A stretch of DNA of 36,858 nt. It comes from a virus. Under the pieces are notes generated by a model. It ran no database searches, was not told where the DNA came from, and worked only from the letters and a program-made list of their open reading frames with translations. Location of the stretch: positions 1-36,858 of IMG/VR virus record IMGVR_UViG_3300015171_000016, one strand, 5' to 3'. A program made the position numbers and the translations under genes. Shown here in pieces: positions 7,226-12,750 of the stretch (position 1 is its first letter; each line of letters opens with the position of its first letter).

Positions 7226-7732
7226 CTATCCCCTATTTGGCGGTTTTATACCCTTCCCCACCAACTTTTTCTGGATCGAATCCAACGTTTTCTTGACGAC
7301 AGGTTGCGAGATCCCCAAACTAAAGGCCGCTTTGGTTTGAGTTTTGTGCACCCGAACCGCCTCTAACACCTGTCTCTGGCGAGCGGTGAGGCCCGCCATT
7401 GCAACTTTCAACGTCCGCATGGCGTCCTCCCTCACGGCTTCATGCTCCTCATCTCTGGGCTTCCATAAGGCATGTTCATCCGAAAGCATATCGGGATTGG
7501 CCTGTGCCGCCGAGGTTATGGGATATTCACTTTCGATTGCCTCATGGTCGCGGATTGCAATGCCGCCCGCGATCATCGTCGGCTTCACGAGTCCTGGTGC
7601 GTCTCCCACTCGCGCAACTTCTTGCTTGCATTGCCGACAATGGTACATCGCATGGTTCTTGTGGCGAATCACGTACACACCGCGCTCGCCGTCGCAGTCT
7701 ACGCAATATCTTTTCTGGTAAATTTTAGTCAT
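7226..7732 (-). CDS. zinc-ribbon / sigma-region-4-like transcription regulator
   Basis: 168 residues. The N-terminal zinc ribbon has C10-x2-C13 and C32-x2-C35. The C-terminal helix-turn-helix (about 114-160) reads GLTARQRQVLEAVR...KAAFSLGISQPVVKKTLDSIQKKL, like region 4 of sigma70 or a LuxR-type HTH. The middle is acidic and probably flexible. It may switch gene expression, for example recruiting host RNA polymerase to later phage promoters. That role is inferred. Start is one base after the preceding stop (TAA-C-ATG). Confidence 0.75.
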   Translation of the reverse strand: MTKIYQKRYCVDCDGERGVYVIRHKNHAMYHCRQCKQEVARVGDAPGLVKPTMIAGGIAIRDHEAIESEYPITSAAQANPDMLSDEHALWKPRDEEHEAVREDAMRTLKVAMAGLTARQRQVLEAVRVHKTQTKAAFSLGISQPVVKKTLDSIQKKLVGKGIKPPNRG

Positions 7733-7733
7733 G

Positions 7734-8231
7734 TTATTTCACCTCGATTTTATAAACATCCGTCGTTGTCCCTCTACGCCGCTTGTCGAACGCTTTTTCT
7801 TCGGCCAATGATCCCACCCACACATCAATCTGATTGTGGATAACCGTCCGCACCCATTTGCCATGCGCCTTATGAGACGTGTACGCGCCCATCACATCGT
7901 TCACCTCGAAGTATCCCATACCGTCGATATACAACCAGTCGCCATAATGCACTTGGCCAGTTCCGACGGGGCAGATACAGCGACGATGCAAGCGCCTACA
8001 ATCGGAACACAACAAGTCTCTTGACACTGCCACGCCGCCCGCTCTAACATGTGCGCCCGTGCTCGTATGAAAAGGCGTGTCGTCCGTTTGTTCCCTAACG
8101 CTGCGGTATGCCGTCAACGTCTCTCGGCCAATGTACTGACTCTCGAACGTCCTAGAACTCATGGTTGAAGCCGTCATTGTGTCCGTCTTGGTAGTCCAGA
8201 CGAGCATCGCGGCGATCATTATTTTTTTCAT
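7734..8231 (-). CDS. 3D-domain putative peptidoglycan lytic protein
   Basis: 165 residues with a 3D (Asp-Asp-Asp) double-psi barrel domain, the fold of MltA-type lytic transglycosylases. Features are LTAYRSV...STGAHVRAGGVAVSRD at the start, WLYIDGMGYFEVNDVMG in the middle and NQIDVWVGS near the end. The candidate catalytic acids are D72, D112 and D136. Residues 1-12 (MKKIMIAAMLVW) resemble a short signal or anchor. A Cys cluster (C75, C78, C85, C87; CxxCx6CxC) sits inside the domain and could bind zinc. The likely role is cell-wall cleavage together with the holin gene. The start is uncertain because the first 80 bases overlap the previous gene, and later in-frame ATGs exist. Confidence 0.72.
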   Translation of the reverse strand: MKKIMIAAMLVWTTKTDTMTASTMSSRTFESQYIGRETLTAYRSVREQTDDTPFHTSTGAHVRAGGVAVSRDLLCSDCRRLHRRCICPVGTGQVHYGDWLYIDGMGYFEVNDVMGAYTSHKAHGKWVRTVIHNQIDVWVGSLAEEKAFDKRRRGTTTDVYKIEVK

Positions 8232-8394
8232 TGGTGACTCGCGCCTCCTCTCTGATTTCTTCGCGGGCTAGAATTTTCCTCGCCTCGCGGATGGCGTCGA
8301 GCCGTGTAGCCCGGTTATTATCCAAGAAAATTAAAACCTCGCTGTTCACTTCTCTGATAGTAATGCCGCCTCTCTCTAGTGGTTTATTTTCCAT
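8152..8394 (-). CDS. hypothetical charged helical protein
   Basis: 80 residues, ATG at 8394 after GGGAGAAAAGCC. The N-terminal half has strand-like ITIREVNSEVLIFLD. The rest is a strongly charged helix (DAIREARKILAREEIREEARVTNEKNNDRRDARL). Not recognised. Its 3' end overlaps the 3D-domain gene by 80 bases in another frame, and its 5' end overlaps the HExxH gene by 11. Confidence 0.6.
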   Translation of the reverse strand: MENKPLERGGITIREVNSEVLIFLDNNRATRLDAIREARKILAREEIREEARVTNEKNNDRRDARLDYQDGHNDGFNHEF

Positions 8395-8680
8395 TGGCTT
8401 TTCTCCCTAGTCTTCCGACAATTTTCTTAAACTGTTTCAGCAAGTCTCTCTCTACAGCGTAAATGAAGTCGTGTTCCGTCTTGTCGTCCACCTCGAATCC
8501 TTTCTTGGCGAGGATGCGAATCCAGACGTGCAAAAGTTCGTGCAACACCGTCGAAGCATAGCCCGCCAAATATCCATTGCCCTTCTTTGATATAGTGATG
8601 ATTGCTTTATGCGGCGTTGGAAACGAACATTCGCCGTAATCATCCTTCAAGTCTTTTGCGTGTCTTATTTTTATGAGCAT
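8384..8680 (-). CDS. HExxH zincin-like protein
   Basis: 98 residues from ATG 8680, chosen because AGAGGTG lies just upstream; an in-frame GTG six bases earlier is possible. The core is STVLHELLHVWI (H47, E48, H51), the zinc-binding helix of metallopeptidases, with E69/H70/D71 as possible third ligands. The N-terminus gives the edge strand that usually precedes such a helix (HKAIITISKKG). It resembles minimal SprT/M-family zincins in phages. Target unknown; protease activity inferred from the motif only. Confidence 0.7.
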   Translation of the reverse strand: MLIKIRHAKDLKDDYGECSFPTPHKAIITISKKGNGYLAGYASTVLHELLHVWIRILAKKGFEVDDKTEHDFIYAVERDLLKQFKKIVGRLGRKANGK

Positions 8681-8688
8681 ATTCACCT

Positions 8689-8853
8689 CTAGAACGAAAT
8701 TTCATCCACCGCCCTTCGATAGTCGTCGTCCAAACAATCCAACAGCGTGTCAATAATCGCCATTTTCACAATGTCTTTCGGTGGTCCGTCTTCGCCCACT
8801 TCTTTGAGCGCCTGAAAACGCCGCAATGCTTCGTGCTTCTTAAGGCGTATCAT
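8689..8853 (-). CDS. 54-residue helical protein
   Basis: Starts at ATG 8853 in an ATGA overlap with the upstream stop. The product, from MIRLKKHEALRRFQALKEVG to DCLDDDYRRAVDEISF, has a basic helix followed by an acidic helix. Not recognised. Accepted because of the precise four-base overlap and the good fit in the gap between neighbours. Confidence 0.6.
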   Translation of the reverse strand: MIRLKKHEALRRFQALKEVGEDGPPKDIVKMAIIDTLLDCLDDDYRRAVDEISF

Positions 8854-9089
8854 ACCCCGTATTCGTCGTACGGGTTTTTACTCTCGTACATTTCCGGTCC
8901 TTCTGCAAGTCGTCGCGCAACGCCTTTCCATAGCACGTGCATCGTCGTACAGAAACCGATTTGCTTTGCAAGCGCCGGAAACGCGCCAACCGGTTCATGT
9001 CGCTTCAATCGGCAATAATCATTTGTCGCCGCAATTGCAAGCTGTTCGTATTCCTTCGCCAATTCTACAGCGGTTTGATTTTGTTGCAT
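8850..9089 (-). CDS. hypothetical protein
   Basis: 79 residues with GGAGGATAT immediately before ATG 9089. Helical throughout (TAVELAKEYEQLAIAATNDYC...), with a conserved-looking PALAKQIGFCTTMHVLWKGVARRLAEG segment. No family recognised. Coupled to the next gene by an ATGA overlap. Confidence 0.65.
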   Translation of the reverse strand: MQQNQTAVELAKEYEQLAIAATNDYCRLKRHEPVGAFPALAKQIGFCTTMHVLWKGVARRLAEGPEMYESKNPYDEYGV

Positions 9090-9099
9090 ATATCCTCCG

Positions 9100-9285
9100 T
9101 TACCGCATCGCCGCGTCTAAGATCGCCCGGCGCTCTTCCGCTATCAAGGCGTCAAACGCGTTTCGCGCCGCGATAAGCGCGTCTATTTTGGTTTCCGTTA
9201 CCTCTCGAACAAGATACCCGCCGCCATTATCATACACGTACACACTGAAACCGTTCTTCCAGTCTTCGATTTGTGAGTTCAACAT
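9100..9285 (-). CDS. hypothetical 61-residue protein
   Basis: Begins with strands (GFSVYVYDNGGGYLVREV) and ends with a helix (KIDALIAARNAFDALIAEERRAILDAA). Not recognised. The start (GCGAGGTTTAT before ATG 9285) overlaps the preceding stop by seven bases. Confidence 0.6.
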   Translation of the reverse strand: MLNSQIEDWKNGFSVYVYDNGGGYLVREVTETKIDALIAARNAFDALIAEERRAILDAAMR

Positions 9286-9479
9286 ATAAACCTCGCTTTA
9301 TAGGCGCATCCATTGAGCGCCAAAATTCCGCCTACAGCCAAACATACCCACATCAAGATAATTCCCCACGGCCAACGATAGGATACTTTGTCAGCCCGCC
9401 GCCGTCCGCGCCCGCCGCGCTTGCTTCGCCGCGACGTTATACGCTTGCGGTAACGGTCCATTTCTTTGTCGAATGTCAT
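9279..9479 (-). CDS. small single-membrane-segment basic protein
   Basis: 66 residues from ATG 9479. That start is fixed by the ATGA overlap with the stop of the upstream small gene; a longer version would overlap that gene in another frame. A strongly basic N-terminal half (RYRKRITSRRSKRGGRGRRR) is followed by one membrane segment (WGIILMWVCLAVGGILALNGCA). The topology suggests a cytoplasmic basic domain anchored to the inner membrane. Function unknown. Confidence 0.65.
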   Translation of the reverse strand: MTFDKEMDRYRKRITSRRSKRGGRGRRRADKVSYRWPWGIILMWVCLAVGGILALNGCAYKARFIC

Positions 9480-9586
9480 CGCCCGTTGCTCATAAGCAAA
9501 ACAATCTGACCGATTAACCAAATGCCCACCAACACAATCACAGCCCACATCATAGACGAAACCAACGCATCAATAGCTTGAAACAT
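9476..9586 (-). CDS. 36-residue membrane peptide
   Basis: Starts at ATG 9586 behind GGGAGGAAATT, one of the best ribosome sites in the arm, and ends in an ATGA overlap with the next gene. One membrane segment: MMWAVIVLVGIWLIGQIVLL. Function unknown. It could be a lysis regulator or a superinfection factor, but the sequence gives no specific sign of either. Confidence 0.7.
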   Translation of the reverse strand: MFQAIDALVSSMMWAVIVLVGIWLIGQIVLLMSNGR

Positions 9587-9606
9587 AATTTCCTCCCGTT
9601 CCCATA

Positions 9607-9635
9607 AGTATACATCGTAAATCTGAGAATTTCCA
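9607..9635 (-). promoter_or_regulatory. possible sigma70-type leftward promoter
   Basis: Reading leftward, TGGAAA (9630-9635) is followed after 17 bases by TATACT (9607-9612), a 5/6 match to the -10 consensus but only 4/6 for the -35. It lies in the 65-base gap just upstream of the 36-residue membrane peptide gene. Plausible but weak. Confidence 0.35.
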
Positions 9636-9651
9636 GTCTAAACTACCTCTA

Positions 9652-9933
9652 CTATGCTGCCTCGCGCATTTCAAAGTTTGTAATTTCAAATAAACGCTTT
9701 CCGTCCTCATCTATCAATCCGCTTTTAATCAACCGACGCCTGGCCGACGCTATAACCATTTCCGCCTCGATCACGTGAAGCCCAAAGCCCACGGCGTATT
9801 CGCGCCCACCTAAGATACCATAAACCGTATATCGCTTGACGTGGGGCGCGCTAGGCGCTTTGGCGGGCATTTTAACCGTGTTGCCTTCCCCTGCTGCTTT
9901 GAGTCTTGCAAGCTGCTTTTGTAGAAATGTCAT
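9652..9933 (-). CDS. hypothetical protein with basic helical N-terminus
   Basis: 93 residues from ATG 9933, preceded by GAGGAGGTAGAACT and overlapping the previous stop (ATGA). The N-terminus is basic helical (FLQKQLARLKAAGEGN), followed by a strand-helix body (KRYTVYGILGGREYAVGFGLHVIEAEMVIASARRRLI) and EDGKRLFEITNFE. Not recognised. An upstream in-frame start near 9990 is less likely because it lies inside the preceding gene. Confidence 0.65.
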   Translation of the reverse strand: MTFLQKQLARLKAAGEGNTVKMPAKAPSAPHVKRYTVYGILGGREYAVGFGLHVIEAEMVIASARRRLIKSGLIDEDGKRLFEITNFEMREAA

Positions 9934-10136
9934 AGTTCTACCTCCTCGCGTTCGATTGCGTACTGCTCCTCGGCGTCGGTTAAAGCCCACGTGATGAAAT
10001 TCTGGTAATTTTCCTCGGCGTCGGTCGTTTCGCCCACAAATTCACTCTGTACGTAATTGTATCGATAGGTTTTCTCAGCAACTTGTATTACCGTATCAAG
10101 CGTTCCGTCGTCTCTCAATTCTGCTTGCGGTCCCAT
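9930..10136 (-). CDS. small acidic hypothetical protein
   Basis: 68 residues from ATG 10136, one base after the upstream stop (TAA-T-ATG), with GGTGGGAT as ribosome site. An in-frame TTG seven codons earlier is less likely. Strongly acidic (ETTDAEENYQNF, DAEEQYAIEREEVEL). Not recognised. Confidence 0.62.
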   Translation of the reverse strand: MGPQAELRDDGTLDTVIQVAEKTYRYNYVQSEFVGETTDAEENYQNFITWALTDAEEQYAIEREEVEL

Positions 10137-10137
10137 A

Positions 10138-10386
10138 TTATCCCACCATCGCGTCAAGTTCGGTTTGTTCCACTTCGCGCAGTCCGTCGCCGCGCTCTTT
10201 GTCGTATCCGTTTAACTTCAACCATTTGCTGATGTGTCGCGACGTTGTGGCGCTCCAATGCTTGTTTGTCTTTGCGTAGCCTACGCCCGCTTCATGGAAT
10301 GCGACCGGCGTTTTGTAGCTGAATAGTATTGTTTTGTTTCCGATTTCAATTTCCGTCATGTTGCTCGCGATTGGTGAGAGTTTCAT
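10138..10386 (-). CDS. small conserved phage protein (DUF8033-like)
   Basis: 82 residues. The pattern MKLSPIASNMTEIEIGNKTILFSYKTPVAFH...TNKHWSATTSRHISKWL is a recurrent phage family (I associate it with DUF8033): a strand-rich start, then SATTSRHI-x-KWL. Function unknown. GGGAGGCACACAT precedes the ATG. It is the first gene after the 10424-10452 promoter. Confidence 0.72.
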   Translation of the reverse strand: MKLSPIASNMTEIEIGNKTILFSYKTPVAFHEAGVGYAKTNKHWSATTSRHISKWLKLNGYDKERGDGLREVEQTELDAMVG

Positions 10387-10423
10387 ATGTGTGCCTCCCT
10401 TATCTTATTTGTTTGTAAATCTT

Positions 10424-10452
10424 AACATAGTGTACACCCCATACGATGACAA
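10424..10452 (-). promoter_or_regulatory. sigma70-type leftward promoter with palindromic spacer
   Basis: On the minus strand, TTGTCA (10447-10452; 5/6 match) is followed by a 17-base spacer and TATGTT (10424-10429; 4/6). The spacer holds a perfect GTGTACAC palindrome (10430-10437). It lies in a 126-base untranslated gap, so it probably drives the 10386-leftward genes and may be controlled at the palindrome. Confidence 0.6.
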
Positions 10453-10480
10453 AACCAGGGCAATCAAGCGAATCTTGTGT

Positions 10481-10497
10481 GACATTTACCAAATGTC
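10481..10497. repeat. perfect 7-bp inverted repeat, operator or hairpin
   Basis: GACATTT-ACC-AAATGTC is a perfect inverted repeat with a three-base loop, about 30 bases upstream of the -35 box of the 10424 promoter and about 16 bases past the end of the previous gene. No T-run follows in either direction, so it is more likely an operator or RNA-processing hairpin than a classic terminator. Confidence 0.5.
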
Positions 10498-10512
10498 TTG
10501 GGATGGTTCGGA

Positions 10513-10704
10513 TTAAGACCATAACAGCCCCCATTTGTAGCAGTTTAACGTCACGTATTTATTCCGGCGCGTCGGCTTGGTTTTGTAGAACCATGGGAAG
10601 CGCCCGAACGGTTCGCCGTTCAGCCGGTATACCTGCACGTCATATTTTCCTTTTGCGCCGTCGTCGGCGGGTTCTTTTCGCGCGTACACGCTTATGAGAT
10701 TCAT
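10513..10704 (-). CDS. small basic hypothetical protein
   Basis: 63 residues starting one base after the upstream stop (TAA-T-ATG), with AAAGGACACC upstream. Composition MNLISVYARKEPADD...KYDVQVYRLNGEPFG...FYKTKPTRRNKYVTLNCYKWG suggests a small beta-rich protein with aromatic and basic patches. Not recognised. It ends the first leftward gene block before the internal promoter. Confidence 0.6.
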   Translation of the reverse strand: MNLISVYARKEPADDGAKGKYDVQVYRLNGEPFGRFPWFYKTKPTRRNKYVTLNCYKWGLLWS

Positions 10705-10705
10705 A

Positions 10706-10855
10706 TTATCGGTGTCCTTTTGGGTGGATGTGGGCGCTTTTATCCGCGCTACAGTAGCACCATCGTTTATCCATGTATTTTTTGTAGCCCTTACGTTTCG
10801 TCAATACCGTGTAGTAGACAACGTCGACGTTTGTGTTTCCGGCTTGCTTTTTCAT
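10706..10855 (-). CDS. 49-residue basic protein with CxC motif
   Basis: Starts at ATG 10855 in an ATGA overlap. The product (MKKQAGNTNVDVVYYTVLTK...RWCYCSADKSAHIHPKGHR) is basic and has C-x-C plus two His near the C-terminus, possibly a small metal site. Not recognised. Supported by the overlap at its start and the TAA-T-ATG junction at its end. Confidence 0.58.
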   Translation of the reverse strand: MKKQAGNTNVDVVYYTVLTKRKGYKKYMDKRWCYCSADKSAHIHPKGHR

Positions 10856-10974
10856 ATAATCGCCCACACAGTGACGCTGCTTTCTTCAAATCGGATTTCA
10901 TAATCCGCTGTTTGGTAAGGTGCTAACATCTCGTCGGTCAATTTGCTTTCCGGTATTTCTCTGACAAATCGCAT
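10852..10974 (-). CDS. 40-residue hypothetical protein
   Basis: Starts at ATG 10974 behind GGAGGAAAT. Product MRFVREIPESKLTDEMLAPY...YEIRFEESSVTVWAII. A small acidic protein of unknown function. The strong ribosome site and the ATGA overlap with the next gene are the evidence. Confidence 0.6.
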   Translation of the reverse strand: MRFVREIPESKLTDEMLAPYQTADYEIRFEESSVTVWAII

Positions 10975-11066
10975 ATTTCCTCCATGCTGCTTTCTTCTTA
11001 CACTCGAAGTCTACCATGAGACCGACGACAAATCAATGACAAACTGCCCATATCCTGAAGAATAAT

Positions 11067-11300
11067 TTAAACCTTGTATTTTGCTTTGATTGGCTTGTCG
11101 CATCCACGGCATTGGTGAACCGCAACAAACCGCTTTTCCTCTAAACATTTGGGACAAGGAACATAGCCCACACTGACACGGTGTCGCTCGCCTTCCGGCT
11201 TGTCGAATATGCTCTGCCATCGCCCCAACCAAAACGCAATACAACAATCCGGAATGTTTGAGTGACGGCCATATTCCACATGATACGCTCGCGACGCCAT
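11067..11300 (-). CDS. Cys-rich hypothetical protein, zinc-binding candidate
   Basis: 77 residues from ATG 11300, one base after the upstream stop (TGA-T-ATG). Motifs: AYHVEYGRHSNIPDCCIAFWLGRW (a pattern seen in other phage hypotheticals), then YVPCPKCLEEKRF and HQCRGCDKPIK, two CxxC pairs forming a likely zinc ribbon. Function unknown. About 90 bases without a clear gene follow it before the next gene at 10974. Confidence 0.68.
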   Translation of the reverse strand: MASRAYHVEYGRHSNIPDCCIAFWLGRWQSIFDKPEGERHRVSVGYVPCPKCLEEKRFVAVHQCRGCDKPIKAKYKV

Positions 11301-11301
11301 A

Positions 11302-11382
11302 TCAGAGCGCCTTAACAATGGCGTAAAGATACACCATCACCAAAGAATTCAACACAATCAAAGCCCACAATGTGCGCGACAT
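11302..11382 (-). CDS. 26-residue membrane peptide
   Basis: ATG 11382 one base after the upstream stop (TAA-T-ATG), GGATGTGGCG upstream, ending TGA-T-ATG into the next gene. Product MSRTLWALIVLNSLVMVYLYAIV plus a short tail is essentially a single membrane segment. Accepted because of the exact junctions on both sides. Confidence 0.55.
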   Translation of the reverse strand: MSRTLWALIVLNSLVMVYLYAIVKAL

Positions 11383-11383
11383 A

Positions 11384-11458
11384 TTAACGCCACATCCAAA
11401 CATAATCGCCCGTAGGCAGCTTGACTATTTCGTAGTGCCGTCGTGTTCTATCGTTCAT
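11384..11458 (-). CDS. 24-residue peptide
   Basis: ATG 11458 lies in an ATGA overlap with the upstream gene and follows AAAGGGGATTGT. Product MNDRTRRHYEIVKLPTGDYV plus WMWR. Very short, and accepted only because of the ribosome site and exact coupling at both ends. Confidence 0.45.
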   Translation of the reverse strand: MNDRTRRHYEIVKLPTGDYVWMWR

Positions 11459-11682
11459 ACAATCCCCTTTATGCCCTTCCATGCTAAGCTTTTGTCCTTC
11501 ATTGTTACCCATTGAATGTATGTCGGATGCGGCGGAATTTCAAGGCCTATTTTTATGAGTGCGCCCGTCGACAAGGTAGACTTGTAGGACGTATGCGTTC
11601 TATCGAGTACATCGAACAGGGCGAACGGTGACACCTTACCAAATCCGTTTTGATACCCGATAAACTTAACGCGCGCCTTCAT
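11455..11682 (-). CDS. hypothetical protein, beta-rich
   Basis: 75 residues: MKARVKFIGYQNGFGKVSPFALFDVLDRT, then GALIKIGLEIPPHP and a basic C-terminus. Strand-rich and not recognised. Coupled by ATGA overlaps at both its start and its end. Confidence 0.62.
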   Translation of the reverse strand: MKARVKFIGYQNGFGKVSPFALFDVLDRTHTSYKSTLSTGALIKIGLEIPPHPTYIQWVTMKDKSLAWKGIKGIV

Positions 11683-11870
11683 GATAGACCGCGCATTAAA
11701 TACCGCTCGATATTGTCTGGCATGACGCGCGGATATTCCTTAACCATAACCGTTTGCTTGCCGAGCGTAACAGTTGCGCAGCCGTCTTTTGAGAACATCG
11801 GCTTGACTTCGACTTGTCGCACCTTATGCCACTTGATCCCGAGATGACCGTAAACGCCTTTATTTCGCAT
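11679..11870 (-). CDS. hypothetical basic protein
   Basis: 63 residues, TGA-T-ATG junction at the start and ATGA overlap at the end. Product includes KWHKVRQVEVKPMFSKDG and CATVTLGKQTVMVKEYPRV. Basic, strand-rich, unknown function. Confidence 0.6.
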   Translation of the reverse strand: MRNKGVYGHLGIKWHKVRQVEVKPMFSKDGCATVTLGKQTVMVKEYPRVMPDNIERYLMRGLS

Positions 11871-11871
11871 A

Positions 11872-11946
11872 TCAATACCCCTTTTTGTTACCGTCTACCA
11901 GCACTTCGACAACAAACCAAAGAATAAAGGCCGCAAAGAGTATCAT
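11872..11946 (-). CDS. 24-residue membrane peptide
   Basis: ATG 11946 one base after the upstream stop (TAG-T-ATG), with GGAGGGTAAATAG as ribosome site. Product MILFAAFILWFVVEVLVDGN plus a basic tail: a single membrane segment. The strong ribosome site supports it despite its size. Confidence 0.55.
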   Translation of the reverse strand: MILFAAFILWFVVEVLVDGNKKGY

Positions 11947-11947
11947 A

Positions 11948-12262
11948 CTATTTACCCTCCGCTTTGGCGACGGCTTGTTCAATCATCGTATATTCGGCAT
12001 GATGACCGTCATCAATGGCCTGCTCGTCCAGCAAGTTTTTTGCTGCTTTAAGAGCTTCCAGCAGTGCCTCGTGTGAATTGACAGCGCGAATAATGAAATC
12101 AAGGTCCGCTTCTTGATTCGGATTGCCAGACAACACGGCTGCAATGTGTATCCAATCGCGCCCTTTAGCGTCGCCGTTCTTATCGGCGAAAATGGGGTAT
12201 TTATACGCGGGGGAAACGTTTCTGTGCCACGGCGTCGGTGTATGCTGAAGTTCGATATTCAT
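11948..12262 (-). CDS. conserved phage hypothetical (TPTPWH ... NSHEALLEAL type)
   Basis: 104 residues from ATG 12262, TAA-T-ATG junction with GGGGTG upstream; a longer in-frame start lies inside the upstream mini-gene. The N-terminal HTPTPWH and the central EADLDFIIRAVNSHEALLEALKAAKNLL are the hallmarks of a very common phage and prophage early protein of unknown function. It is near the front of the leftward operon, consistent with early expression. Confidence 0.8.
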   Translation of the reverse strand: MNIELQHTPTPWHRNVSPAYKYPIFADKNGDAKGRDWIHIAAVLSGNPNQEADLDFIIRAVNSHEALLEALKAAKNLLDEQAIDDGHHAEYTMIEQAVAKAEGK

Positions 12263-12263
12263 A

Positions 12264-12326
12264 TTATTTACACCCCGTTTTCGGCATGTGGAATCCGTCA
12301 CAACCCTTGCATGGCTTTGCTTTCAT
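12264..12326 (-). CDS. 20-residue Cys-rich peptide, first gene of the leftward unit
   Basis: From ATG 12326, preceded by AAGGCGG: MKAKPCKGCDGFHMPKTGCK, a CxxC plus one further Cys. An in-frame ATG at 12362 would give 32 residues but lies at or near the expected transcription start, so the shorter form is preferred. The TAA-T-ATG junction links it to the next gene. Could instead be just leader RNA. Confidence 0.5.
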   Translation of the reverse strand: MKAKPCKGCDGFHMPKTGCK

Positions 12327-12368
12327 ATTGTCGCCGCCTTGTTTGATGCGATTGTTTTTCATATTCCA

Positions 12369-12396
12369 AGCATAACGGGATTGATCGCTTTGTCAA
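12369..12396 (-). promoter_or_regulatory. main leftward sigma70-type promoter
   Basis: Consensus -35 TTGACA (12391-12396), 16-base spacer, -10 TATGCT (12369-12374; 4/6), reading leftward. Transcription would begin near 12362, just ahead of the first small genes. It is the strongest -35 match in the window and probably serves as the early promoter of the left arm. Confidence 0.75.
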
Positions 12397-12506
12397 CCCC
12401 TATTTTATCGGGTTTAAAAGATAGTTGTGGTTTTAGACGATTATACCGTGTCTATTCAAACTATTTTACGAGAACATGGGTATAAATGGCTCAAACAGGG
12501 GATAGA

Positions 12507-12647
12507 ATGAGAGGGCATTGCTTTGTATATGCTTTTCTTACCCGAACGCCTAACGGAATTGGCCGGTTTGCTGAAATCGAACTTCCCGACAACAACCCTA
12601 ATGAGATAATGGGACTGTCTTACACTTTGGAAGACTCAGCGTCATAA
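12507..12647 (+). CDS. 46-residue plus-strand protein in the divergent region
   Basis: ATG 12507 after CAGGGGATAGA; stop TAA at 12645. Product MRGHCFVYAFLTRTPNGIGR...ELPDNNPNEIMGLSYTLEDS is not recognised. It points away from the left operon and stands alone between the leftward promoter and the hairpin region. Its start region is a near-duplicate of the start region of the minus-strand gene at 7224. Real translation is likely but unproven. Confidence 0.55.
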   Translation: MRGHCFVYAFLTRTPNGIGRFAEIELPDNNPNEIMGLSYTLEDSAS

Positions 12648-12664
12648 ACGAACAATCAAACGTC

Positions 12665-12682
12665 ACCCCTTAAACGGGGGGT
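12665..12682 (+). terminator. weak hairpin after the 46-residue gene
   Basis: ACCCC (12665-12669) can pair with GGGGT (12678-12682), 18 bases after the stop of the 46-residue gene. No proper T-run follows (TAAATCTTCTTTG), so termination is uncertain. Confidence 0.3.
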
Positions 12683-12750
12683 TAAATCTTCTTTGTCGCG
12701 TTGGCGCAATACGCTAAAGACGCTTTTTGATTGGCCCTTAAGCGAGCCCA

